Positions 1 to 7,943 of a DNA stretch of 64,000 nt are shown here, piece after piece. Under the pieces are notes generated by a model. It was not told the DNA's origin and searched no databases. It saw nothing but the letters and a program-made list of their open reading frames with translations. The DNA lies in the NCBI RefSeq assembly GCF_002072155.1, contig NZ_BDIY01000025.1:1-64000 (forward strand), read 5' to 3'. This stretch comes from Roseovarius sp. A-2 (lineage in GTDB: Bacteria; Pseudomonadota; Alphaproteobacteria; Rhodobacterales; Rhodobacteraceae). Position 1 is the stretch's first letter. Each line of letters opens with the position of its first letter. The translations under genes and the position numbers were made by a program.

Positions 1-119
1 CGGAAATCGCCGAAATACTTGGTGATCGCCGCCGTCAGCGTCGTCTTGCCGTGGTCAACATGGCCAATCGTGCCGATGTTCACATGCGGTTTCGAGCGGT
101 CAAACTTTTCCTTTGCCAT
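1..119 (-). CDS. tuf: Elongation factor Tu (5' end only)
   Basis: The reverse strand from 119 encodes MAKEKFDRSKPHVNIGTIG and continues into the P-loop GHVDHGKTT, which is the invariant start of EF-Tu. The protein delivers aminoacyl-tRNA to the ribosome as a GTPase. Only about 39 of roughly 391 codons lie in the window; the rest runs off the left edge. The ATG at 119 is fixed by the family N-terminus; the only purine-rich stretch upstream (AAGG about 14 nt away) is a weak ribosome binding site. The 140 bp upstream hold the terminator hairpins of the next gene and presumably the tuf promoter. Confidence 0.97.
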   Translation of the reverse strand, partial: MAKEKFDRSKPHVNIGTIGHVDHGKTTLTAAITKYFGDF

Positions 120-197
120 GGTCTTGGGCGCCTTGTCTGTTGGGGGGCCACCACGGCCCGATTGTCACTCCGCGCGCCGTTTAGGGGGTTACGATGG

Positions 198-224
198 AAA
201 AATCAAGCATGTCTTGCCATGCTT
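198..224 (-). terminator. Intrinsic terminator downstream of the 260-778 lipoprotein gene
   Basis: On the minus strand a 7-bp perfect stem (AAGCATG / CATGCTT, loop of 6) is followed by GATTTTT. It lies 36 bp past the stop codon of the lipoprotein gene and before tuf, so it should insulate the two. Confidence 0.7.
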
Positions 225-231
225 CGGGGCC

Positions 232-252
232 GGGCGGCTGCCGCAGCCGCCC
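232..252. other. GC-rich hairpin just after the lipoprotein stop codon
   Basis: GGGCGGCTG and CAGCCGCCC form a perfect 9-bp stem with a 3-nt loop. There is no T-run next to it. Together with the hairpin at 205-224 it makes a double hairpin 3' of the lipoprotein gene, which may stabilise the mRNA end or help termination. Confidence 0.5.
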
Positions 253-259
253 GCTCCCG

Positions 260-778
260 TCACTCGCCGAAAAGGGCGGCGCTGATCTTGTCGGCATAGT
301 CCTCGGAGACCCGCGCCATCTCGGTCTCCTGCCCCTTCACCAGCACGATACCGGCCAATCCGCCGAGACGCTTCTGGCCGGTGGCCGCAAGCTCTGTTTC
401 TGCCGCCAGCGGGGCACCGGTATCCTGCTGGGTTACGCGCATCACCCCGCGCGAGCCGCTCGTCGTCGAACCCAACAGAAGATAGGCCCCGCCCGCGAGA
501 TACAGCATCTCCAGCTCGAGCTCGACGGCGAGGGGCAGAGCCCCGTCGGCATCGGCAGACTCGAGGCGCGCACGGATCACGGTCTGCGCGATCTCCTCCA
601 CCCGCGCCTCCTCGAGGCTGAAGGCCGAACCGAAAGTCTTCTTCGCACGCGAGGCATCGACCGTCACGGCAACCACGTCGAACTGCTGGCCGGTCTTTGT
701 AATCCGTTCTTGCGGCATCTCGCAGGCTGCAAGCGCAAACAGCGTGGCGGCCGCGACGGCGGTTCTGGCGAAGGTCAT
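260..778 (-). CDS. Small lipoprotein, unknown function
   Basis: A 172-residue protein with a hydrophobic N-terminal segment ending in the lipobox LAAC (cysteine near residue 19), so it is probably a lipid-anchored envelope protein. The rest is soluble and rich in alternating hydrophobic and acidic residues (for example RARLESADADG, AVELELEMLYL), with no recognised catalytic motif. A GGGGA ribosome binding site sits 6 nt before the ATG. It reads in the same direction as the next lipoprotein (871-1539), 92 bp upstream, so the two may be co-transcribed. I do not recognise the family. Confidence 0.8.
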   Translation of the reverse strand: MTFARTAVAAATLFALAACEMPQERITKTGQQFDVVAVTVDASRAKKTFGSAFSLEEARVEEIAQTVIRARLESADADGALPLAVELELEMLYLAGGAYLLLGSTTSGSRGVMRVTQQDTGAPLAAETELAATGQKRLGGLAGIVLVKGQETEMARVSEDYADKISAALFGE

Positions 779-870
779 TGGAATCCCCTGTAAATTTCGA
801 TGGTCAGCCCTAAACCGCCGGGCGGCCGCCGAAAAGAGCCAAACGCAGCCGGGGGCGCATGCCTTCGTGT

Positions 871-1539
871 CTATTCCTCGGCCGAAGGCTCCGTCGGGGA
901 TGAGGCTTCTTTGTCCTCCGGTGCCGGGATTTCGCTTTCTTCCTGCGGCGGTGCGGCATTTAGCGCCTTCTCCGCCTCGGTCTTCTCATGCGCCGGCCTG
1001 CCATCCGCCTCGAACCAGCCAAACTCGTCATTCTGCCGCGCCATCCAGTTCTGGATCTGCTTGGCGGCGTTGCGGCTCAGGTTCTCAAGCTGCACCTCCT
1101 TGCTCTGCGTCAGACCGGAGCTGAGGAAGGTCTGCGGCGAAATCGTCTCCACCACGGTCACCATATGCGGCTGTTCGTTGAGCTTCTTTCCGGCGGCATC
1201 GTCCCAGACGGTGACATGCAGGATCAGTGCGGATTTCGGCGCAGCGACCAGCGGGATGCCCGGAATCGCCAGCACATAACCCTCGATACTGATGCCGAGA
1301 TGGTAGTACTTGCTGCCCTCGTAACGTGAAAAGCGATCCTCGATCGCCTTTGTCACGCCAGTGATCCATTCCTCTGCCGTCGCCTCGCGCGAGGCCGGGC
1401 CCTTGGTCAGGTTCGGGGCAACCACCACGTTATGCCCGAGGCGGAAATTGCCCAGATAGGCCGGGGCCTCGTCGAGATCGTTGGCATTGGTGCAGGCCGT
1501 CGCCACAAGCAGGCCGAGCAGGGCCAGAAAACGCATCAT
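871..1539 (-). CDS. Lipoprotein with acidic Pro/Glu-rich tail, unknown function
   Basis: A 222-residue protein with a signal peptide and lipobox VATAC (cysteine near 16), hence likely lipid-anchored. The central part (about 25-165) is a mixed alpha/beta stretch with no catalytic motif that I recognise. The last 50 residues are low-complexity and rich in E, P, A and S, suggesting a flexible extension. It is transcribed toward a second small lipoprotein gene, with which it may form a two-gene unit. The start at MMRF could be either of the two adjacent Met codons. Confidence 0.8.
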   Translation of the reverse strand: MMRFLALLGLLVATACTNANDLDEAPAYLGNFRLGHNVVVAPNLTKGPASREATAEEWITGVTKAIEDRFSRYEGSKYYHLGISIEGYVLAIPGIPLVAAPKSALILHVTVWDDAAGKKLNEQPHMVTVVETISPQTFLSSGLTQSKEVQLENLSRNAAKQIQNWMARQNDEFGWFEADGRPAHEKTEAEKALNAAPPQEESEIPAPEDKEASSPTEPSAEE

Positions 1540-1660
1540 CCGAGATCACCTGAAGTAATATCTAGTTCCGAACCGCATATCCCACCCACCCGGCAGGTGC
1601 AACGATTTGCCCGACAGGCCCGGACAACCTATATCATGGCAGAGCCCCGAGGATCTGCCA

Positions 1661-3031
1661 ATGCCGTCTCGCGACGCAATCGAAAACCGTACCGCGCCTG
1701 TGCGCGTGCCGCTCGTCACAGAGCCGCTCGGGGTCATGGGCTCGCTGCGCGCGGCGCGGCGCAACGTGTTGTCGATCATCCCCGAGCTCGCGACCCGTCA
1801 GCCCATGGTCTCAGGGCGCACCGGCAAGCGCTGGCACATGGTGACGGACCCGGATGCGATCCGCCGGATGCTGCTGGAAAACCTCGACAATTACCCCAAG
1901 TCGCTGGTCACCAAGAACCTGTTGCGCCCGGCGATCGGCGACTCGCTCTTCATCGCCGAGGGCGCGCATTGGCGCTGGCAGCGGCGCACCGCGGCCCCCG
2001 TGTTCTCGCATCGCAACGTGATGAACCTCGCCCCGGTCATGACAGCCGCCGCCGAACGCAGCGCCGCGCGTGTCGCCGGGGCCGGGCCGCGCGCCATCGA
2101 CATGGCCGCCGACATGGTACGCACCACGTTCGACGTGATCGCGGATGTGACCTTTTCCGGCGACGGCCTCTTTGATCTCGACGGGGTGCATCGCGGCATC
2201 GACGCCTATATCGCCGAGGCGGGGCGGCTTTCGCTCTTCGACATCCTAGGCCTGCCCGATTGGGTGCCGCGCCCGGCGCGGGTGATGTCGGGCGGTGCCG
2301 TGGCCGAGATGAAGCGCATGGCCGACGAGGCGGTCGAGGCGCGCCGCGCACGCGGCCCGCGCGCGGTGCCCGACCTGCTCGACCTGCTGCTCGACGGCGA
2401 GGACCCCGAGACCAGGCGCCGGATGAGCACGCCGGAACTGCGCGATAACCTGCTGACCTTCATCGTGGCGGGCCACGAGACGACGGCCCTCGCGCTCGGC
2501 TGGTCGCTCTACCTCTGCGCCTATGATCAGGGCGTGCAGGACCGCGCCCGCGCCGAAGCGCAAGCGGTGCTGGAGGACCGCGCCGCCACCGGCGCAGACG
2601 TGGCCCGCCTGCCCTTCATCCGCCAGATCATCGACGAGGCGCTGCGGCTTTATCCGCCCGCGGGCATAGTGTCACGCACGGCGCAGGCGACGGATACGCT
2701 CTGCGGGCGTGCGATCCGCCCCGGCGATACGGTGATGATTCCGATCTACGCGCTGCACCGCCATCACCTGCTGTGGGATGCCCCCGATGCCTTCGATCCC
2801 GATCGCTTTGCCGACCGCAAAGGCATCCCGCGCTACGCCTACCTGCCCTTCGGGGACGGGCCGCGCATCTGCATCGGGGCCAGCTTTGCGCTGCAAGAGG
2901 CGGTGATCGTGCTGGCCACGCTCTTGTCCCGCTTTCGCTTCACGCGCGTGTCGGGGCGCGACCCAAAGCCGGTGATGATCCTGACCCTGCGCCCCGAAGG
3001 CGGCGTCTGGCTGATGGCCGAGGCGGTGTGA
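1661..3031 (+). CDS. Cytochrome P450
   Basis: A 456-residue soluble P450 monooxygenase. Visible motifs in order are the I-helix oxygen-activation motif AGHETT, the K-helix EALR (ExxR), and the heme-thiolate loop FGDGPRICIGASFA whose Cys binds heme iron. There is no N-terminal membrane anchor, as is usual for bacterial P450s. The ATG at 1661 has GAGGA about 8 nt upstream; the frame stays open upstream to a TTG. No ferredoxin or reductase gene lies nearby, so redox partners must come from elsewhere. The gene is alone on the plus strand and converges with the hydroxyacyl-CoA dehydrogenase. The substrate cannot be deduced. Confidence 0.95.
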   Translation: MPSRDAIENRTAPVRVPLVTEPLGVMGSLRAARRNVLSIIPELATRQPMVSGRTGKRWHMVTDPDAIRRMLLENLDNYPKSLVTKNLLRPAIGDSLFIAEGAHWRWQRRTAAPVFSHRNVMNLAPVMTAAAERSAARVAGAGPRAIDMAADMVRTTFDVIADVTFSGDGLFDLDGVHRGIDAYIAEAGRLSLFDILGLPDWVPRPARVMSGGAVAEMKRMADEAVEARRARGPRAVPDLLDLLLDGEDPETRRRMSTPELRDNLLTFIVAGHETTALALGWSLYLCAYDQGVQDRARAEAQAVLEDRAATGADVARLPFIRQIIDEALRLYPPAGIVSRTAQATDTLCGRAIRPGDTVMIPIYALHRHHLLWDAPDAFDPDRFADRKGIPRYAYLPFGDGPRICIGASFALQEAVIVLATLLSRFRFTRVSGRDPKPVMILTLRPEGGVWLMAEAV

Positions 3032-3129
3032 GTGGCGGCAGGGGTCGCCTGAAGCTGCCGTTCAATCGCAGAGCCAATGCGCGGCTCATCTCTGAAACCG
3101 TCAAAGGCAGTTCCAGATCACTCCTGCCC

Positions 3130-4005
3130 TCATCGCGTCGGCACCGGCTCCTCGCCACGGTAGTCGTAGAAACCACGCCCGGCCTTGCGCCCCAGCCAGC
3201 CCGCCTCGACATATTTCGTGAGCAGCGGACAGGGCCGGTACTTGGTATCCGCCAGCCCGTCATGCAGCACGTTCATGATCGCCAGACAGGTATCGAGCCC
3301 GATGAAATCCGCAAGTTCCAGCGGCCCCATCGGATGGTTGGCCCCCAATTTCAGCGACTGGTCGATGGACTGCACATTGCCCACCCCCTCGTAGAGCGTA
3401 TAGACCGCCTCGTTGATCATCGGCATCAGGATGCGGTTGACGATAAAGGCCGGGAAATCCTCGGCGCTGGCCGCCGTCTTGCCCAGTTTGTCCACCACCG
3501 CGCGGCAGGCGGCAAAGGTCTCCTTGTCGGTTGCGATGCCACGGATCAGTTCCACCAGTTGCATCACCGGCACCGGGTTCATGAAATGAAACCCCATGAA
3601 TTTCTCGGGCCGGTCGGTGCGGCTCGCCAGCCGGGTGATCGAGATCGACGAGGTGTTCGAGGTCAGAATCGTCTGCGGTGCCAGATGCGGCAGCAACTCG
3701 TCAAAAATCGCCTGCTTAACGGCCTCGCGCTCGGTCGCGGCCTCGATGATCAGGTCGCTCGGGCCCAGATCGGTCAGGGTTTGCGTCGTGGTGATCCGCG
3801 CCAGCGCCGCCTCGAGTTCATCCTGGGTGATCTTTTCCCGGCTCACCTGCCGATCAAGGTTCTTGCGGATCGTCGCCATCGCCTTGTCGAGCGCCTCGCG
3901 GCTGATGTCGTTCAGCGCCACCTCATAACCCGCCAGCGCCATGACATGCGCGATCCCGTTGCCCATCTGCCCCGCTCCGACAACGCCGATTGTCCTGATA
4001 TCCAT
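3130..4005 (-). CDS. hbdA: 3-hydroxybutyryl-CoA dehydrogenase
   Basis: A 291-residue 3-hydroxyacyl-CoA dehydrogenase. The N-terminal Rossmann domain carries GVVGAGQMGNGIAH (NAD-binding), the middle has the catalytic-His region GFHFMNPVPVMQLVE, and the C-terminal helical domain has FIVNRILMPMINEA. It interconverts (S)-3-hydroxybutyryl-CoA and acetoacetyl-CoA in short-chain acyl-CoA metabolism. The ATG at 4005 was chosen over an upstream start at 4038 because it opens directly on MDIRTIGVVGAG and has GAGGA at a suitable distance. It sits about 1 kb from the electron transfer flavoprotein genes, which fits beta-oxidation, but is not in their operon. Confidence 0.93.
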   Translation of the reverse strand: MDIRTIGVVGAGQMGNGIAHVMALAGYEVALNDISREALDKAMATIRKNLDRQVSREKITQDELEAALARITTTQTLTDLGPSDLIIEAATEREAVKQAIFDELLPHLAPQTILTSNTSSISITRLASRTDRPEKFMGFHFMNPVPVMQLVELIRGIATDKETFAACRAVVDKLGKTAASAEDFPAFIVNRILMPMINEAVYTLYEGVGNVQSIDQSLKLGANHPMGPLELADFIGLDTCLAIMNVLHDGLADTKYRPCPLLTKYVEAGWLGRKAGRGFYDYRGEEPVPTR

Positions 4006-4167
4006 CGCCCGATCCTCGTGGTTTTGCCGCGCCAGCATAGGCCCCGGCAGGGCCGGGCCGCAAGGGTGGTGGGGATCTAAACTTATCCACGAATGCGACC
4101 TTTAAGGGAATGGAAACGGGAATCGGACCATCCTGCCACCGGGTGATGGACACAAAGGGCAGGACCC

Positions 4168-5001
4168 ATGATATTCGAACGCCTGGGCTGCGCGCCCTTT
4201 GACTATAGGCCCGTGCGATACGGCGCATCGAAACTGACATTTCGCGGACCAGAACGTGACCTTTCGGGCGCGTATATCGCCTGTCTTGGCGGCACCGAAA
4301 CTTATGGCAAGTTTCTTGACCGGCCCTGGCCCGCGCGGCTTGAGGCCGCGCTTGGCCTGCCTTGCGTCAATTTCGGCCTGCCCAATGCCGGGCCGGACGT
4401 GATCCTGCACGACAAGGGCCTGCTCGATCTCGCCCGCGGGGCCTCCGCCGTCATCTTGCAGGTGCCCGGTGCGATGAACCTCTCGAACCCCTATTACGAC
4501 GTGCATCCGCGCCGCAATGACCGGTTTCTCCGCGCCCGCACCCGTCTGCGCCGACTTTATCCTGAGGTGGATTTCACCGAGTTCAACTTCACCCGCCACA
4601 TGATGTGGCGGCTCGCCTCTCTCGCGCCAGAGCGGTTTGCACTACTGCGCAACAGCTTGCAGGATGTCTGGGTCGACCGGATGCACCGCGTCATCGCCCG
4701 TATCGACCGCCCCGTCATCCTGTTGTGGCTGGCCAATCATGCCCCAGGGACGGATCCGAATTCCGCAGAGGTCTGCGACGATCCGGCGCTTGTGAGCCGC
4801 GCGATGATCCGCGCCATCCGTCCCCGCGCCACCCATCTGACGCAGGTGGTGATCAGCAAGACCGCCCGTGACCAGGGCACGCGCGGCATGCGGTTCTCAC
4901 CGATGGAGGAAAGTGCCGCCACCGACCTGCCCGGCCCGCTCGCCCATGCCGAGGCGGCGCAGGCCTTGCTGCCCGCCCTGCGCACGCTGACCGAGGCATG
5001 A
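4168..5001 (+). CDS. DUF6473-like protein, unknown function
   Basis: A 277-residue cytoplasmic protein with no signal or membrane segment. Features are an N-terminal FERLGCAPFDYRPVRYGASK, then CLGGTETYGKF around residue 40-50, and LPCVNFGLPNAGPDV about 70. This arrangement resembles a family I recall as DUF6473, common in Rhodobacterales, in which a GG-T-E-T-YGKF loop is conserved. No function is established. A GGCAGGA ribosome binding site precedes the ATG. It stands alone on the plus strand between two leftward genes and ends at the terminator of the etf operon. Confidence 0.75.
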   Translation: MIFERLGCAPFDYRPVRYGASKLTFRGPERDLSGAYIACLGGTETYGKFLDRPWPARLEAALGLPCVNFGLPNAGPDVILHDKGLLDLARGASAVILQVPGAMNLSNPYYDVHPRRNDRFLRARTRLRRLYPEVDFTEFNFTRHMMWRLASLAPERFALLRNSLQDVWVDRMHRVIARIDRPVILLWLANHAPGTDPNSAEVCDDPALVSRAMIRAIRPRATHLTQVVISKTARDQGTRGMRFSPMEESAATDLPGPLAHAEAAQALLPALRTLTEA

Positions 5002-5027
5002 AAAAACCCGCGCCGGTCGGGCGCGGG
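5001..5027 (-). terminator. Intrinsic terminator of the etfBA operon
   Basis: Read on the minus strand, a perfect 8-bp stem (GGCGCGGG paired with CCCGCGCC, 5-nt loop) is followed directly by six T residues. It begins 24 bp after the etfA stop codon and overlaps the last base of the convergent gene. Confidence 0.85.
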
Positions 5028-5050
5028 CCTTGGTCTGGTTCTCAACTGCC

Positions 5051-5980
5051 TCAGAGCTTTTCGGTCAATTCCGGCAGGGCGGTGAAGAGGTCGGCCACCA
5101 GTCCGTAATCGGCCACCTGAAAGATCGGTGCCTCTTCGTCCTTGTTGATCGCGACGATGATCTTGCTGTCCTTCATCCCGGCCAGATGCTGGATCGCACC
5201 CGAAATGCCGACGGCGACATAGAGATCGGGGGCCACGACCTTGCCGGTCTGCCCGACCTGCCAGTCATTCGGCGCGTAGCCCGAATCGACCGCGGCCCGG
5301 CTCGCGCCCACGGCAGCGCCCAGCTTGTCGGCCAGCTTTTCGATCAGCGCGAAATCGTCCTGACTGCCGACACCGCGACCACCCGAGACGACGATGCCCG
5401 CCGAGGTCAGTTCAGGGCGATCCGAGGCCGCGACCTTGTCTTCGACCCATTCGCTCAGGCCGGGATTGTCCGCCGCCGAGATGGTCTCGACCGGGGCCGC
5501 CGCCTGCTCGCCCGCAGCATCAAACGTCGAGGTGCGGAAGCTGATCACCTTCTTGGCGTCGCGCGATTTCACCGTCTGGATCGCGTTGCCCGCATAGATC
5601 GGGCGCTCGAACGTATCGGCATCCACCACGCCCGAGGCGTCCGAGATCACCATCACATCGAGCAGCGCCGCGACGCGCGGCAGCACGTTCTTAGCATCGG
5701 TCGTGGCCGGGGCCACAACATGGCTGTAATCGCCCGCCAGGCTGACCAGCAGCGCTGCCGTCGGCTCGGCCAAGCGGTGCCCGAGCGAGGCATCCTCGGC
5801 CACCAGCACCTTGGCGACACCGGCGATCTTGGCCGCCGCCTCGCCCGCCGCCGCAGCAGAGGCCCCGGCACAGAGCACCGTCACATCGCCCAGCTTCGCA
5901 GAGGCAGATACGGCCTTGGAGGTCGCGTCGAGATTGAGTTCACCATCGGTGACTTCGGCAAGAAGAAGTACAGACATCAT
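5051..5980 (-). CDS. etfA: Electron transfer flavoprotein, alpha subunit
   Basis: About 308 residues. The C-terminal FAD-binding domain is clear: the IVVSGGRGVGSQDDF segment near 200, the APNDWQVGQTGKVVAPDLYVA region, and GISGAIQHLAGMKDS with IVAINKDEEAPIF. With EtfB it accepts electrons from acyl-CoA and related dehydrogenases and passes them to ETF:quinone oxidoreductase. The start codon overlaps the etfB stop (ATGA, two ATG codons in tandem at 5980 and 5977), so translation is coupled. It would serve the 3-hydroxyacyl and acyl-CoA enzymes seen in this window, including Mcd. Confidence 0.97.
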   Translation of the reverse strand: MMSVLLLAEVTDGELNLDATSKAVSASAKLGDVTVLCAGASAAAAGEAAAKIAGVAKVLVAEDASLGHRLAEPTAALLVSLAGDYSHVVAPATTDAKNVLPRVAALLDVMVISDASGVVDADTFERPIYAGNAIQTVKSRDAKKVISFRTSTFDAAGEQAAAPVETISAADNPGLSEWVEDKVAASDRPELTSAGIVVSGGRGVGSQDDFALIEKLADKLGAAVGASRAAVDSGYAPNDWQVGQTGKVVAPDLYVAVGISGAIQHLAGMKDSKIIVAINKDEEAPIFQVADYGLVADLFTALPELTEKL

Positions 5981-6735
5981 ACGGCCCCCGCTTCCTTGAG
6001 TTTCGCAACAAGCTCATCGACCGAGCCCACGATTTCACCGGCCTTGCGGGCCTCGGGCTCTGCCGTGCCGGTGATATCCAGGCGCGGTGTAACGTCCACG
6101 CCGTAGTCGTCAGCGGTCTTTTCATCGAGCGGCTTTTTCTTTGCCTTCATGATGTTGGGCAGGCTCGCATAGCGCGGCTCGTTGAGGCGCAGATCCACCG
6201 TCACGATGGCGGGCATGCCCACCTTGATCGTCTGCAACCCGCCATCGACCTCGCGGGTCACGAGCGCGGTGTCGCCCTCGATCTCCAGCTTGGAGGCAAA
6301 CGTTGCCTGGCTCCAGCCCAAAAGCGCCGAGAGCATCTGCCCGGTGGCGTTCATGTCATTGTCGATCGCCTGCTTGCCGCAGAGCACGAGGCCCGGCTGC
6401 TCTTCCTCGACGATTTTGGCGAGGATCTTCGCCACGCTGAGCGGCTCGATATCCTGATGCACATCGTCGGCCGCCACCACGAGGATCGCGCGATCCGCGC
6501 CCATGGCCAATGCGGTGCGCAGCGTTTCCTGCGCCTGCTTCACGCCGATGGAGACGGCGATCACCTCGTCGGCCTTGCCCGCCTCTTTCAGGCGAATCGC
6601 CTCTTCGACCGCGATCTCGTCGAACGGGTTCATCGACATCTTTACATTGGCAAGATCGACACCGCTTCCGTCCGCCTTGACGCGAACCTTCACGTTATAG
6701 TCGATCACGCGTTTGACAGGCACTAGAACCTTCAT
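5977..6735 (-). CDS. etfB: Electron transfer flavoprotein, beta subunit
   Basis: A 252-residue EtfB. It begins MKVLVPVKRVIDYNVKVRVK and carries the AMP-binding and partner-recognition features of the family: NPFDEIAVEEAIRLKE, LCGKQAIDNDMNATGQMLSA, and the signature LRLNEPRYASLPNIMKAKKKP. It is the first gene of the etfBA operon. ATG 6735 fits the family start; an ATG two codons upstream (6741) is also possible, but AAGGAG would be only 3 nt away from it. Confidence 0.97.
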   Translation of the reverse strand: MKVLVPVKRVIDYNVKVRVKADGSGVDLANVKMSMNPFDEIAVEEAIRLKEAGKADEVIAVSIGVKQAQETLRTALAMGADRAILVVAADDVHQDIEPLSVAKILAKIVEEEQPGLVLCGKQAIDNDMNATGQMLSALLGWSQATFASKLEIEGDTALVTREVDGGLQTIKVGMPAIVTVDLRLNEPRYASLPNIMKAKKKPLDEKTADDYGVDVTPRLDITGTAEPEARKAGEIVGSVDELVAKLKEAGAV

Positions 6736-6901
6736 TGGCATGGTCTCCTTCAAAGTGGTGAAAGGCCGATCTGGCCCTTCGTCTCATTCGTCTCGCGCGT
6801 TGATACCGGCTCATTGCGCGACAAAACAGGGTAAAATCGTCACGTCAGCGCCCGGCGACGTCGCGTTGCGGACTTTTCACGACAGGATCGTTGCAGGAGT
6901 G

Positions 6902-7078
6902 TTTCAGCGGTTCGCGCCCGAGCGACGCTCCGGGGCTCCGCCCTTCCGGTCGCCGGGCCGTCCGCAGGACGCCCCGCCGCTTTCAGCGGTTCGCGCCCGA
7001 GCGACGCTCCGGGGCTCCGCCCTTCCGGTCGCCGGGCCGTCCGCAGGACGCCCCGCCGCTTTCAGCGGTTCGCGCCCG
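6902..7078. repeat. 79-bp perfect tandem duplication plus 19-bp third partial copy
   Basis: Two identical 79-bp units (6902-6980 and 6981-7059) are followed by the first 19 bp of a third (7060-7078). The partial copy is the very 3' end of the cobalamin adenosyltransferase gene including its stop, so each unit begins with a copy of that gene end. Each unit holds three short inverted repeats: GAGCG-A-CGCTC (6920-6930), GGGC-TCC-GCCC (6933-6943) and CGTCC-GCA-GGACG (6959-6971). The unit length is not a multiple of 3 and the block lies between the adenosyltransferase stop and the etfB promoter, so it is non-coding. Confidence 0.95.
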
Positions 7079-7634
7079 GAACCCACAGCACATCCTGCTT
7101 GCCGCCGTCATTGGCCATCCGGGCGGCGACAAAGAACCAGTCGCTCAGCCGGTTGAGATAACGCACCGCCGCCTCGTTGACGTGCTCCAGCACCGACAGT
7201 TCCACCGTCAGCCGTTCTGCCCGGCGCGACACGGTGCGACACAGGTGGAGATGCGCCGAGAGCGCGCTGCCGCCGGGCAGGATGAAGCTGCGCAGCGGCT
7301 CCAGATGCTTGTTCATCGCGTCGATCTCGGCCTCCAGCCGGTCGACTTGCGCAGGCACCAAACGAAGAACCGGATATTCGGCCTCCTCGTCCTTTTCCAT
7401 ATCCGGGCGGCACAGGTCGGCTCCCAGATCGAACAGATCGTTCTGAATGCGCGCCAGCGCCTCGTCAGTCTCGCCCGTGGCGTGCAACCGCGCGAGGCCA
7501 AGCGTGGCGTTCAGCTCGTCCACCGTGCCATAGGCCGTCACCCGCGCCGAATGCTTGGCCACCCTTGTGCCATTACCCAGCGCAGTCTCGCCCGCATCGC
7601 CGGTGCGCGTGTAAATCTTGTTGAGAACCACCAT
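7062..7634 (-). CDS. Cob(I)alamin adenosyltransferase, PduO type
   Basis: A 190-residue enzyme that transfers the 5'-deoxyadenosyl group of ATP to cob(I)alamin to make coenzyme B12. The N-terminal ATP-binding motif KIYTRTGDAGETALGNG is present, as is the RTVSRRAERLTVEL helix and the C-terminal YLNRLSDWFFVAAR signature. Adenosylcobalamin is needed by the ethylmalonyl-CoA and methylmalonyl-CoA mutases of this kind of organism, which ties in with mcd at 21.6 kb. It lies 4 bp downstream of a small membrane protein gene. Its last codons (GANR-stop) are duplicated twice downstream in the 79-bp repeat. Confidence 0.95.
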   Translation of the reverse strand: MVVLNKIYTRTGDAGETALGNGTRVAKHSARVTAYGTVDELNATLGLARLHATGETDEALARIQNDLFDLGADLCRPDMEKDEEAEYPVLRLVPAQVDRLEAEIDAMNKHLEPLRSFILPGGSALSAHLHLCRTVSRRAERLTVELSVLEHVNEAAVRYLNRLSDWFFVAARMANDGGKQDVLWVPGANR

Positions 7635-7638
7635 CGGC

Positions 7639-7845
7639 TCAGCCTCCCTGCCTGCGGAAATAGACGAAAATCAGAATCAGAACGATGGCCACGAATTGCG
7701 CGATCAGCCGCCACCGCATGTATTTGTTGGACCGCTTCGCATTCTCCACCCCTTCCTTGCCGAAGCTGGCAATGCCCCGGATCAGGATGATCGCCACCAC
7801 GGCACAGCCCGCAGCCACCAGAAGGAATAACGGGTCTGTCCACAT
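7639..7845 (-). CDS. Small twin-transmembrane (HIG1-like) protein
   Basis: A 68-residue protein with two transmembrane helices (about 6-24 and 45-62) joined by a short basic loop KEGVENAKRSNKYMRWR. The N-R-x-N-K-Y-M-R-x-R loop between two helices resembles HIG1-domain proteins, which associate with respiratory complexes, and the small twin-transmembrane proteins found beside cobalamin adenosyltransferases in Rhodobacterales. A GGAAAGGA ribosome binding site precedes the ATG. It is followed 4 bp later by the adenosyltransferase. The function is not established. Confidence 0.8.
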   Translation of the reverse strand: MWTDPLFLLVAAGCAVVAIILIRGIASFGKEGVENAKRSNKYMRWRLIAQFVAIVLILIFVYFRRQGG

Positions 7846-7943
7846 GAGGTATCCTTTCCGAGTCGGTTACGTTGGGCACATCTAGGCGGCACCGGTGCAA
7901 AAGCGAAAGGGAAAATGTGCCGCAGCGCCCGCCGGGGCCACGC

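Noticed and set aside
6902..7078. CRISPR-like array
   Set aside because: The units are directly adjacent with no unique spacers and only two full copies.
6891..7790. Plus-strand frames spanning the 79-bp repeats
   Set aside because: The repeat translates to an apparent peptide repeat, but the frame shifts with each 79-bp unit and the adenosyltransferase on the other strand is real.
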